Assembly: GCA_907164885.2 (NCBI GenBank)
Contig: OU015496.1
Span: forward strand, 108,720,707-108,784,706
Direction: 5' to 3'
Length of the DNA: 64,000 nucleotides
From: Dolomedes plantarius
Taxonomy: Eukaryota > Arthropoda > Arachnida > Araneae > Dolomedidae
Part shown: positions 34,181 through 45,025 of the stretch, piece after piece
Position numbering within the stretch: the stretch's first letter is position 1
Layout of the letters: each line of letters begins with the position of its first letter
The notes under the pieces: model-generated
What the model was told of the DNA's origin: nothing
The model's input: only the letters and a program-made list of their open reading frames with translations
Databases searched by the model: none
Made by a program: the position numbers and the translations under genes

Positions 34181-36052
34181 ATCTATATCTATAAAGGAAG
34201 AAGTCCTGACTTATATATACATACACGTATCAACGCCCAGCAAAAACTATTGGAGATACAGATATCAAATTTTAGGAGCTTATTACTTTTGTGCTGAAGG
34301 CGTCATTTAAGAAGCGATTTTTCAAAATTCACCCCCCAAGGGGGGAAGGGGTGCAAAACGTGTTTTTTACATATTCCTTCATATCTCAAAGAAGGATATT
34401 TATATCCATAACATTCTTGCTTTAAAATGTAAGTAACATGAATACCTAAAAACCAATTTCAGGATTTTTCAAAACTAGGCCCCCAAGGGGGGGAGGGGGA
34501 AAAAACGTGTTTTTACGTGTTTTATCACATTTTCCTTCATATCTCGAAGAAGAAAACAGATATCCATAATATTCTTGCTTTAAAATGTAAGGAACATAAA
34601 TACCTAAAAACCAATTAAAGGATTTTTCAAAATTCGCCCCCCAAGGGGGGGAGGGGGGCAAAACGTGTTTTTTACATATGCCTTTATATCTCAAAGAGGA
34701 AAATCGATATCCATAAGATTCTTGCTTTAAAATGTAAGAAACATGAATACCTAAAAACCAATTTCAGGATTTTTCAAAATTCGCCCCCCAAGGGGGGGAG
34801 GGGGGCAAAACGTGTTTTTTACATATGCCTTTATATCTCAAAGAAGAAAATCGATATCCATAAGATTCTTGCTTTAAAATGTAAGAAACATGAATACCTA
34901 AAAACCAATTTCAGGATTTTTCAAAATTCTTCTCCCAAGGGGGAGAGGGGGGCTAAACGTGTTCTTACGTGTTTTATTTATATATATAAAGAAATCAACA
35001 CCCAGCAAAAACTATTGGAGATACAGATAACAAATTTTAAGAGCTTATTACTTTTGGGCTGAAGGCGTCATTTAAGAAGCGATTTTTCAAAAATCGCCCC
35101 CCAACGGGGGGAGGGGGGGCAAAACGTGTTTTTTACATATTCTTTCGTATTTCAAAGAAGGAAATTGATGTCCATAAGATTCTTACTTTAAAATGTAAGG
35201 AACACGAATACCTTAAATCCAATTTCAGGATTTTTTAAAATTTGGCCCCAGGGGACGGGGAGGGGGGGCTTAACGTGTTTTTCACGTATTCCTTCATATA
35301 TCAAAGAAAGAAACAGATATCCATAAGATTCTTGCTTTAAAATGTAAGGAATGCGAATACCTAAAAACCAATTTAAGGATATTTCAAAATTCGGCCCCCA
35401 AGGGGGTTAGGGGGGGCTAAACGTGTTTTTACGCGTTTTTTACATATTCCGTCATATCTCAAAGAAGGAAACAGATATCCATAAGATTCTTGATTTAAAA
35501 TGTAAGAAACACGATTAAATGTAACAAACACGATCAATGTCACGATTTTTCGACATTCGCTTTAGATTTTGAAAAAATTGCTAGAAACAATCCAATAATT
35601 TATATTTCCTATATATCACCATTTTGAACACCAAATTGGTGGTAGGAGAAAAGAGAGAGATCAACCTTAATTAAATGAAGTGTGGAAAGGTGTGTGTGAA
35701 TTGTATATATTTCGGTTGTTAGTACGTATACATCTAGAGCTCAGGTTAACTCCATTCATTTTTATTATCCTGGGCAACGTGAGGTAATTCTTTGTTTATG
35801 AAACCGGCGATTTTCACAAGGGTTTACGGGGAAGCCCTCAAACTCCTCGAAGGGCCGGGATCCAGTGGGTTATCAAAATTGAAAGAAACATTTTAATGTT
35901 GACATTAGCATGGGGGGTGGGTTATTATAATATGCTGATGGGATGATGACCAGTGGAGAGGGGTATAGATTGCCATAAAATACAAATATACATATCATAC
36001 AAGTAAGCTTTATTAAGGGTTCACCCGTGCAACGCCGGGTATATAAAGCTAG
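34181..36052 (+). mobile_element. Helentron-like element carrying a minisatellite
   Basis: It starts near TCTATAAAGGAAGAAGTCCT and ends ACCCGTGCAACGCCGGGT (hairpin) ATATAAAGCTAG at 36052, inside the larger insertion: sequence just before 34181 and just after 36052 continues the same host element. The head 34225-34330 (GCCCAGCAAAAACTATTGGA, TTTAAGAAGCGATTTTTCAA) is repeated at 34990-35095, so part of the element is duplicated in tandem. No Rep/helicase coding is present. Confidence 0.65.
34320..35500. repeat. Minisatellite of about 148 bp with C6AAG6 hairpins
   Basis: Eight units, each with a C-run/G-run core (near 34332, 34480, 34637, 34783, 34933, 35097, 35246, 35394), then AAAACGTGTTTTTTAC, CATATCTCAAAGAAG, GATATCCATAAGATTCTTGC and CCTAAAAACCAATTTCAGGA. 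Spacings are 146-164 bases. The core is self-complementary (CCCCCCAAGGGGGG) and followed by a second G run. Confidence 0.9.
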
Positions 36053-36701
36053 TATATATATATATATAATCGGAACCGATATTTTTATAGACAAAATAAT
36101 TCAGAAGAAAATATTAAAGTAAATTACAACGGTCAATGTATGCAATTTTTTTGTATGTTTAAAATCCATAAAACATACTAATTTGAATTAAATTCTTAAA
36201 AAAATTCCATCTTAATTAGTCTAGTTGTTAAATTTTATCTTTTACAGTATTTTAATATTTTTTGTCAATTTATTTCATTGTTATGCACGTGACGCAAAAT
36301 TAATTTAAAGTATCACAAAAAGAAAAGAAACCAAGTGATCAGCATTTAATAAATTAAATTCTAAAAATTAATATTTACAAGTTCTCCAAAAATCAGAAAA
36401 TGGAGGTAAAGATTTGAAAAAGATTTAATTTTAAATGTATTTGCATGATCTTTCTCTGATATAAATTTAATAAACCTCAAATTATAATTTTAGATGCAAA
36501 CTTTAAAGAATATTTCAAAAACAGCTTAAAAATTTAATTTAAAAAAATTTAAGAAGAATTTAAAAAAAATCTTTTCTCAGTGCAGCCCTACACTATAAGA
36601 AGAATCGCAATGCAAAATTTTAGCCCTTTTGGTCCATCGTTTGGTCTGTGAGTTATTAGTCAGTCAGTCAGTCAGTCAGTTACGGAACTGTTTTTTATAT
36701 A

Positions 36702-37920
36702 CACTCAAGAGCCAAAACATTATGACCACTTGTCAATAACGAGTTGGCCCACCTTTGGCGCGCAACACAGCTTCAACCCGCCTTGGCATGGATGCCACAA
36801 GTCCTTGGTAGATGGCCGGAGACAGATTGTACCAGATGTTTAAGCAACGGTCACGCAAATCCGAGATATTGCGAATTGGTGGTCTTTGAACTCTGAGCTG
36901 CCGTCCCATGACATCCCAAATGTGTTCTATCGGATTGATATCCGGTGAGTTAGGCGGCCAGGACATTAACTGGAATTCAGCATCATGTTCCTGGAACCAC
37001 TCCAACACAATTTTAGCCTTGTGACACGGGGCGTTGTCCTGTTGGAATATTCCATTTCCAGCTGGAAAAACAGAGGTCATGTAAGGGTGCAACTGGTCCG
37101 CAATGATGGTCAGATACCTTGTAGCATTCATGGTCTGCTTTACCACAACCACGGGTCCCAGAGACGCCCAAGAGAACGTCCCCCAAAGCATAATACCGCC
37201 ACCACCGGCCTGTGTATGACCAACTGTACATTGAGGGAGCAACAGTTCGCCTGGAAGACGGCGTATCCTCACACGGTCATCGGCGTGATGAATGACAAAC
37301 CGTGATTCATCTGACCAGGCAACTCTCTCCCACTGATCCATGGACCAGTCGCGATGTTCCCGGGCCCAGCGCAGGCGCAGTTGGCGATGACGCTTGGTCA
37401 GCAAAGGCACACGAGTGGGACGTTTGCTGCGTAGCCCCATATCCAACAGTGTCCGCTGAACAGTGTGCTGCGATACTATTCTACTTGGCCCTGCATTGTA
37501 TTGGGCTGTTAGCTGAGCCACTGTCTGGCTCCGGTTTTGCTTCACCATGCGAGACAGTCTCCGACGACCTTTTTCTTTGAAAGCGTGTGGACGTCCAACA
37601 CCATGTCGTCTACTGCTGGTTTCACCGTCATCCATCCACTTTGCATAAGTACTAACAACTGTAGGTCGCGAACAACCCACCAGTCGTGCAGTTTCGGAAA
37701 TACTTGTTTCGAGCCTTCGAGCCATTACAATCTGCCCTCTATCAAAGTCACTTAGATCCGCAGCCTTTCCCATCACACACAGAAGTAAGTGAAAGAATGA
37801 TTCTTCAGACTCTCCAGCAGCAGTTAAATACCACTTCCACCTGATCACGTGCCTTCCACGTCATCCAGGCGAATTCATTGCAAAATGTAGGGGTGGTCAT
37901 AATGTTTTGGCTCTTGAGTG
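36702..37920 (-). mobile_element. Intact Tc1-like element, DD36E type
   Basis: CACTCAAGAGCCAAAACATT and its inverse at 37901-37920 are the ends, flanked by TA (36700-36701, 37921-37922). The 1219-bp element sits within the 5' end of the Helentron-like insertion. The partial element at 63474-64000 is a second copy. Confidence 0.95.
36733..37773 (-). CDS. Tc1-like transposase, uninterrupted (346 aa, DD36E)
   Basis: I chose the ATG at 37773, giving [20 protein letters not shown], because it matches the start of the related copy at 24552; an upstream in-frame ATG at 37848 would add 25 residues. Order: helix-turn-helix ([19 protein letters not shown]), GRPHAF linker, a second HTH-like region with [12 protein letters not shown], catalytic [29 protein letters not shown] and [13 protein letters not shown], ending GGPTRY. 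Thirty-six residues separate the last D and E. No stop or frameshift. It should bind the element's terminal repeats and catalyse cut-and-paste transposition at TA in the nucleus. Intact ends and frame make recent activity possible. Confidence 0.92.
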   Translation of the reverse strand: MGKAADLSDFDRGQIVMARRLETSISETARLVGCSRPTVVSTYAKWMDDGETSSRRHGVGRPHAFKEKGRRRLSRMVKQNRSQTVAQLTAQYNAGPSRIVSQHTVQRTLLDMGLRSKRPTRVPLLTKRHRQLRLRWAREHRDWSMDQWERVAWSDESRFVIHHADDRVRIRRLPGELLLPQCTVGHTQAGGGGIMLWGTFSWASLGPVVVVKQTMNATRYLTIIADQLHPYMTSVFPAGNGIFQQDNAPCHKAKIVLEWFQEHDAEFQLMSWPPNSPDINPIEHIWDVMGRQLRVQRPPIRNISDLRDRCLNIWYNLSPAIYQGLVASMPRRVEAVLRAKGGPTRY

Positions 37921-38100
37921 TATATATAGATAGATAGATTATGCTTTTTTAATGGTATAAAAAATTTCAACATTAATGGTGTCATTTATCTTGCAAGTAT
38001 TTACATGAAAAATGATAACAGAGCAATGCTTCGAAGATTGAAAAGAAATTATACGAAATTATACTTTTTCTGTGCTATAAAAATAACAATATTAACTAAT

Positions 38101-41100
38101 CTACGAACTTTACAGAGAGACAAACAGTATACAAGTAAATTCAGAAACAGCAATATAACACAAAACACAGAATCATTTTCTCTCATTATGATAACCAAAA
38201 TGATTAATTCCCACAAAATCTAGTTTTTCTTCATCACTAAACATTAAAAAATTATTGCTTCATGGCACAAATCATTGCTTCATAATCTTTTAAAAATATG
38301 TACGGCAAAAAAATACTTCCTATAATTAGAATTAAAATTCAGCAAACTGCATGCATTAAAAATGCAATGAAATTCAATTTCATTATATTTTTAATACTTA
38401 TGTATCATATTTCTAAGGTTGATCTGTCTCGTTAAAATTTAAATTGGGGGTTTAAAAAAACTAAGAAAGCTAATTAGTATAACGAATGGCTGCAAAATAT
38501 TTCTGCATAATTTTCTGTTTAATTCCAGATCTTACCACTATACTCTTTGCACAAATGCCAGTTTGCCAAATGAGGAAGTTTTTCTCAGTGAAGTATTCTG
38601 ATACTTCTGTTAATAAGGTAAATATACATTTTAATAAACATGCTTTTCCATTGTATCTCTTATTATAATTGAAGGTAATTTTTAAATAATGAACCAAGCG
38701 TGTCTCCTTGAAAGGGTTTCGTGAATTATTTACGTAATGCTCTACTTTAGAACTTTTATGTTCCGTTTATAAATAACCTTTTTCATAAAGAATGTATTAG
38801 GAGCGAGTGAAAAGATTCAGATAAGTTTAGTCTATACTTTTATAAAGTTAGGAATGGAATATCAGTTTGTATGGATAAATTTATACTTGATTCGCAAGCT
38901 GCACCAATTATCCTAAAAGACATTTTTCAGGGCATTGGTAAAAATATAAATATTACTTTTTAATAATCTTGCCCCTGTGGGAGATAGTATATTAAAAAAA
39001 AAAGAAAATAGTTTGGAAATGTAAATGTAATGCGCATGTAATTAACACGTTTTGGAGATCTTGAAATTAACTTCAGTTGCTGCTGCAACATATTTGCTGT
39101 AGGATGATAATATAAATCAAACATGAACATGGGGCAAAGTTCCCATTTGATATTTTCGATGCTCATACTAATGTGGCGCAGCTATTTTGCATCACTGCAA
39201 TTATAACCACTGGACTATGCACTGTTTATAACACGGAAAAGCAATGTTTTTCTGAAATTTCGAAGTATCCTATACTTGCGGACAACTTTCTTCCTAAAAG
39301 TTCCGAAGAACATTCTCAATTACCCTTTTAAGACAGCTTTGTAGAATGTTAGACCACTCAGCTGATGAAAGACGCTCAGAACACTTATAATGACATTCAT
39401 TTGGACAAAATTATCTAGCACAAACCTTATTTAACGATTTGAAATGTTGAATGAATCTCGGTAGTTTCAGTACTTACCTTTGATGAAACACAGCCGGAAG
39501 CGCACTGGCTTGAAGAATGCTAAACGTACGTCAGTCCAAACTCGATACTGGATAATTGTGATGCAATAATCATGTATCAACTTCTCTAGCTTTTAAGGTG
39601 CCTCGATAATAACTTTAGAATGTAAAGCAGCTTTAATGTTTGTTAATGGTTTAACAGAAGCATAGTGTTCTTCAGAAAACAAAGTTGTATAAATTGATTA
39701 TTCTTTCCATTATACCGTATTCTTCTGTGGCCAGAGAGATTATCTTATAATTGCCTGTCAGCTTCACGAATCCTCCAAAAATCTCTGCTCGCAATCTCTG
39801 CTCAGCGAATTCAAAATTGCCGTGACATCAGCCTCTTTGGAAGCTTCTATAAAAAAGTTAATAGAATATTGAATAAAAGCTGAACAGAATTATGTAAATG
39901 GATATAAAATTATGGCAAAACAGGGCACGTCCTTCATGAACACGTCCTTCATGGGAGGATGCAGGTGTTCCTAGCTCGTGCAGCGTTTGGTAAGTGCTGT
40001 GTGCAACGTATGTAGATGACCATCTGCCAGACGTATGTGAAGAAAAGCCGAGAGAGGTAAACGATTTTTAGTAAACAGGGTTACTAAATTAATATTTCCC
40101 AAGTTAGAACAACATGCAAAAGGGAGCTAGTAGAATATTCCTCATGACTACTTGAATGAAACTAAAACTCTGATTTAATGATTTAACTGAAGATTAGCTG
40201 AATAATTCATGATCATGAAATTTGAGCAACTAATTGTAAAAATTGGTTAATTATTATTATTAATATTAATACACTGTCCATTTGAAAACTCTTTTTTTTC
40301 AAAGCTTAAGCATGCTAAAAACTACTTATACAAATAAGTAACTAACCCACTCTTAAACCATCAGTATGTGAAAAAATAAAATTCGAAAAGATGGATTATG
40401 AGAATACTATTAATGAATCCTTCAACGAGAAAAGTGTCAGATTATTTAAAACATAAAATAAATTTTTTTGTAAACAGTGTAACACATTTATGCATGGAGC
40501 TTAATATAAACTTTCCGTTCTACTTTAAAATATAACAAAAATCATTTTCAACATTTTACCTATATATAGCATAAAGGTTCATTGGTCATGAATGAATGGT
40601 ATAAAGCTCTGTTGTTACCGGAAAAAAAATCTGTCAAGATAAATGTTTAAAACATTTATTTCCGGGTTAAGTGGCCTATAGTTTAATTATTTTCGGAAAA
40701 TTTTTAATGAATCTTTACTTACACAGAAAACCCAGAGTTTGAAAGTTTACTTTCATGTAAAAAATAATGTAAAATCTAGTCCTAAAGAGTATAAGAGGAG
40801 TTTTAAGTTGCCTTTGATTTCAGTGGTTGAGTTAGATAACATTTACGAGATGACTGGTGTAAAACTCACTCGTTACCGAAAAAAAGGAATTTTTACGGAG
40901 TCAACCAAGCGTCTGATGCTTACTTCCTGCTAAAAAGATCTATAAAATCTTGCCCTGAAGGAAGTAAGAGATACCTCAAAATTTGGTTAATTTGGCTGTG
41001 TCAAGAAAAAATTTGAAAACTTCTCTTTACGAAACGTGCAGGGAAAAACGAAATTAACACGAAAAACATGTGTACTGATAATATTTTATGGATCCAACTA

Positions 41101-41829
41101 TTTGTTGATGTGTACTTCAAAGACGAATCAAAGGGGATAAAAGAGGCATCGAAGATGACAGCCTGGTTGCTTAATCGACCACTGAACAGAAGTAAGTAGC
41201 ATGCTCAGACTCCTGCTAATAAACACGAACACTATATGCGTCATAGCAGTCCTTTTTACTATAGGAAAGATGAAGCTTTGTGCTATCGAGTGACTTAGTA
41301 CATAAGTACATAGTAAAACCACATTATTCATACCCGCATTGAGCGTTTTCAAGATTCATGTGAATTTGCATTATGATGGAACAAATATAAATATTTGTTC
41401 GATATAACATTTGCTAACGTTTGTTTAATGAATCCCTCAAACTATGTGGCTAATTGTTCTGTGTGTGAACAATTGCACAGGTATTCTGAAAATAGGTGTT
41501 TTATTTCATTAGCTTCTTTTCACTCATTATTCTTATAAGGACTTCAAAAAGTGCGTAGAGGAGATAGGACAAAGGAAATATTGTTCAAGGAACTCTCCAA
41601 AACCCTTTCATATATTTTTTATCCTACGCCTTCGGCATTTCTGCCATCAGTCGACGAGCAGCCCAATATAGAGATGAAGATATATAAAAGCGAGAGATAA
41701 AATTAGCCTCCACAGAGTTGTCTGTAAAAAACTTAAAAACAATGGGGTAGTTCTTGAGGTGGTTACCATCCATATCACCCTGGCGGCACCCTTTGATATC
41801 ATACATAAACACTATCAAAAATTTCAAAG
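38101..41829. other. Spacer with isolated splice-like signals
   Basis: No convincing gene. A possible internal exon at 38529-38617 is listed separately. Strong GTAAGT donors follow short GC-rich stretches on the minus strand (near 39478) and plus strand (near 40003) and could belong to untranslated first exons. The frames at 40739-40933 and 41624-41827 are unrecognised. Confidence 0.35.
38529..38617 (+). other. Possible internal exon
   Basis: TTTTCTGTTTAATTCCAG precedes and GTAAATATAC follows an 89-base stretch that is open in one frame (TTILFAQMPVCQMRKFFSVK). Both splice sites look acceptable, but no partner exons were found, so it may be chance. Confidence 0.25.
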
Positions 41830-41831
41830 TA

Positions 41832-42319
41832 CAATAAAACGTCGTTTATTCGGACTAACTGGGACCATAGGCAATCCGAAAAAGCGAAAATCCGAATAAT
41901 AATCCGGGTACTATGGGTAATAAGCAAAACAAAATCCTTAACTAAGCTTATTTGCTGTTTATTACGATAAAAAATAACTATGTTCTGAAACAAAATTACA
42001 TAGTATTGTTTACAAAACATTAAAAAATATAAAAGTAACTTTTCTCATTATTTGTTAAGAAAGAATTGTTCCACTGCCTTAGGTTTCAAACAAGTGGCTC
42101 GTTTAAATGAAGAAACCGACACGCAAACGCGTACAATCTATGCAGGAAGTATACATTGAATCAAACTAAAAAGCAAATATTTGGCGTACTTATAGTTACG
42201 TTCTTGCTATCATAGTTATAAATTATTACGTAATGTGAACATTAAATTTAAAAAAAAGTCTTCATCGTATAAAATATCGTCCGGATTATCCGGTGATCCG
42301 GATAAATGAGGTTTTACTG
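41832..42319. mobile_element. Pogo-like MITE
   Basis: CAATAAAACGTCGTTTATTCGG on the left matches the inverse of the right end (CAGTAAAACCTCATTTATCCGG) at 18 of 22 positions, with TA at 41830-41831 and 42320-42321. Subterminal CCGAATAATAATCCGG and CCGGATTATCCGG also pair. It is 488 bp and non-coding. It has a different terminal sequence from the MITE at 6650. Confidence 0.75.
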
Positions 42320-42448
42320 TAAATACATTTAACAGATCAAAGCACATTTTAATTTCTCCGTAACGTTAAAGATTGAAAAGCAAAAACAGAGAGAAATATT
42401 TAAAAGGTCTTCCAAAGTTTTCACACAAACGTGAGCACTAGACCATTA

Positions 42449-42781
42449 GGACTCGAGGTAGCCTTATGGTAGCGTGTCGGCTGTGTGCTGAGGTTACTCG
42501 GATCGAATCCCGACACGCGCCATTAAACACATCCGCGTCTAAGCCGGATATGGGCATGTTAAATCCGTAGACCGGAAAACTCCTCTAGGTATGAGAGGAT
42601 GGGAGAGGGTACGATCCCACCAGATGTCGCCTTGGGGGTGCTAGGTCAAAATTGAGGTGGCAACTCGCTACGACGGGCTCCGACCCTTGCGGTGCTATTT
42701 ATATCGCACACACAAACTTCAGCCCGAAGCCAATATGGATCTGGATTGTAACTTTGGCATTAGAAACAACAACAACAGTAG
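42449..42781 (+). mobile_element. tRNA-derived SINE, copy 3
   Basis: Head GAGGTAGCCTTATGGTAGCG and GGATCGAATCCCGACACG, then CGTCTAAGCCGGATATGGGC, TCAAAATTGAGGTGGCAAC and GGGCTCCGACCCTTGCGG, ending in AACAACAACAACAG. The nearest relative in the window is copy 2. Confidence 0.88.
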
Positions 42782-42995
42782 ATCATTAGAGCATAATATG
42801 TGCATCTATCGCACATCTGCGGGCAAGAGAGCTAGAAATAACTAAAACTCTTTATATAAAAAATTACAATTGCAACCGATGGAAACAATGGATAAGAGAT
42901 TCGTTACAGAAAGCTCTTAAAGACATATAAACATTTAGGGGGGGGGGAGGGTAGCAAGAAAATTTAAAGAAAAAATTTGAGTGTTATATAAAAAA
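42782..42995 (+). repeat. Shared 3' extension beyond SINE copy 3
   Basis: Same sequence, with substitutions, as 10600-10812, including GCGGGCAAGAGAGCTAGAAA, ACAATGGATAAGAGATTCGT, a run of G and GAGTGTTATATAAAAAAA. Confidence 0.8.
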
Positions 42996-43051
42996 ATTGA
43001 AACATATTAAATCAGTTTTCATAAAACAAAACACATAATGATACTTGATTA

Positions 43052-44459
43052 CACTGCTGGCCACCCAAATTGCAACACCAAGAAAGACAAGAGATATCAC
43101 AACAAAATTTATTTTGTAGATAACATGTTGACCAAGTATCAAATGATTAAATATATAGACTTCTGTGAAGTGTGGTTCCTGCCAAAATCAGTAGCCAGAG
43201 TAGCCGCCATTCTTGGAGATCACCGCTGCCACACGCCTCGGCATTGATTCAAAGAGACTTTGGATGAGTTCTTGGGGTACAGCAGACCAAGCAGCTTCCA
43301 CACGTCGCCAAAGTTGATCTGCTGTGGCCGCTGGGGATGGAATCTGGGTCAATCGTAGAACAACCATGAACCACATGTTTTCTATCGGCGAAAGATCCGG
43401 AGAGCGAGGCGGCCAGGGAAGCTATTCAATCTGGTGATTGACGAAGAACCGTTGGACAATACGTGCCACGTGTGGTCGAGCATTATCCTGTTCAAATATG
43501 GCTGTGGGCAAGCCCTGAAGGTAAGGAAGGACAACTGGCTCCAAAACCTCGGAGATGTAGCGCTAGCTGTTTCAAGCACCGGCAATGCGTACTATAGGTG
43601 TGCGAGAGTGATATCCAATACCGCCCCATACCACAATACCCGGTGCAGGACCAGTGTGGCGGTGCATAACGCAGCGGTTCAGCATCCTCTCTTCACGGTG
43701 TCTCCAGACTCGAATGCGACCATCGTGGTGTTGCAGACAGAAGCGTGATTCGTCAGTAAAGACAATTTCATTCCATTCTGCCGTCCACATCCTTCTGTCA
43801 TCGCACCATTGGCGACGAAGACGTCTGTGGTTCTGCGTCAAGGGTAAACAAAGCAATGGACATCTTGCGGACAGACCACTCTGCCGTAAACGACGTCGAA
43901 TGGTACGCGCAGACACTGGATGATGCGTTACAGACTGCATGTGCTGTGCTATGGTTCGTGATGTGACTGAGCGATCCGTCACTGCCATTCGCACAATTTG
44001 CCTGTCATCACGTGAAGTGGTGCGCTGAGGTGGATGCGATAGAACACGCCGGTCCGTCGAACCCTCCTGCATCCAACGATCACATATCCGTATTACAGTT
44101 GTTTCGTTTCGTCCAACACGACTACCGATTTCCCTGAAAGATAATCCACAATCTCGGTAGGCCACTATCCTTTCTCTGTTGAACTCGGATACTTGATCAA
44201 AAGATGATCGCTTTTTTCGACGAGGTATAATTGATCGTTTTTTGAAAAAACCACAAGATAAACACAATTGCCGAATTTGAAATCGTCGAAATCTCCAAGC
44301 CTTAAATAGCGCTTTGAAGTGGCGCGACAGGCGCGCGTGATGTGCATCTGCGCTGAAATTCTAATCATTTGCATATCTCACCTCCGCTAATGGATGTTGT
44401 AAATTGCATGTTATTTGCATGTTTCCTTCAGGGTGTTGCATTTACAGTGGCCAGCAGTG
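43052..44459 (-). mobile_element. Tc1-like element, DD34E, dead copy
   Basis: CACTGCTGGCCAC at the left and GTGGCCAGCAGTG at the right, with TA on both sides (43050-43051, 44460-44461). It is 1408 bp and of the same family as 50666-52066, in the opposite orientation. Confidence 0.93.
43188..44228 (-). pseudogene. Tc1-like transposase, inactivated copy of the one at 50890
   Basis: It aligns along its length with the intact copy. The start codon is ATA at 44228 in place of ATG (IIPRRKKRSS). The frame then runs through HTH (SFREIGSRVGRNETTVI), PVSARTIRRRL and catalytic FTDESRFCLQ to VVWGGIGYHS. After RIAGA, TTA has become TGA and a CAG has become TAG, and a frameshift follows, so the QDN block is separated from the PIENMWF.. 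and GGYSGY end (stop 43190-43188). The damage is mostly point changes, so inactivation is fairly recent. Confidence 0.9.
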
Positions 44460-44461
44460 TA

Positions 44462-45025
44462 TTTATCAATTAAATGAGTAATCGTAAGAGAAACTTATTT
44501 TATTATTACTTATCTTCATTTATCAAATTCCTATGTTTTCCTCTTTTTTCTGTTGTAAATATATATTATGAATACATGTAAAAAATAAGGTATTCATGCT
44601 ATTATGAAATTGAATTAAAATTCCTCTAGATTTATAAATTGAAATTAATGAATGTTACGCTAAAAATATCTTTGCATGTTATATTAAAATGCTTACAGCT
44701 TGTTATAATGCTTTTCACATTATAAAAAGTTACTATTTAATTTTACAATAAACGATAATTCATATTCATTATTTGTTTAAATTCATAATTTTTTTTTATT
44801 TTATGAGTAACTTTATTTTTTTATTAGTTTGTTACGGAAATTCCAAGAATTTTAGGAAAAAGAATTAGAGGTTACGTACCATAAAATTGTTTATATTTTT
44901 AGCCGATATAATAAAAATTTTATATTAAGTAGTTTTTTTTATCGGGAACTTCTTTTATATACATTATGCTTGAATATATTGTTTTAAATATTAAATTTCT
45001 CTTATAGAAAAGCGTAACCATTATA
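44462..45025. other. AT-rich spacer, no gene seen
   Basis: No features noted between two Tc1 elements. Confidence 0.5.

Larger units (their letters stand above)
32946..37935 (-). mobile_element. Composite Helentron-like insertion
   Basis: Read on the minus strand, the 5' end TCTATCTATCTATATATA lies at about 37934 and the 3' end CCGTAGCGAAGCATGGGTATTCAGCTAG at 32975-32947. The site is between A and T, as for Helitrons. The 5' part (36055-36700, with GACTGACTGACTGAC and GCACGTGCATAAC) matches the complete plus-strand copy at 61758-62490. Inside are other Helentron-type sequences (33044-36052) and a Tc1 (36702-37920). A second partial 3' tail (34127-34180) shows that the interior is rearranged or made of two copies. 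Confidence 0.65.
32822..38100. repeat. Tandem ~135-bp repeat split by a 5-kb insertion
   Basis: A unit at about 32828-32945 (ATTATACTTTTTTAATGCTA, GCAAGTATTGCCATGAAAAA, AAACAAATTATACGAA) recurs at 37936-38056, and the next unit starts at 38057. Joining 32945 to about 37936 restores the unit boundary as it appears at 38050-38057 (ACGAAATTATAC). The material in between is therefore inserted. Confidence 0.7.

Noticed and set aside
34320..35500. Regularly spaced palindromic repeat resembling a CRISPR array
   Set aside because: The whole ~148-bp unit is repeated, not just a short repeat with unique spacers, and it sits inside a eukaryotic Helentron-like element.
36985..37755. Plus-strand frames across the Tc1 element
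   Set aside because: Shadows of the intact minus-strand transposase; likewise 51195-51464, 60585-61375 and 63621-63944.
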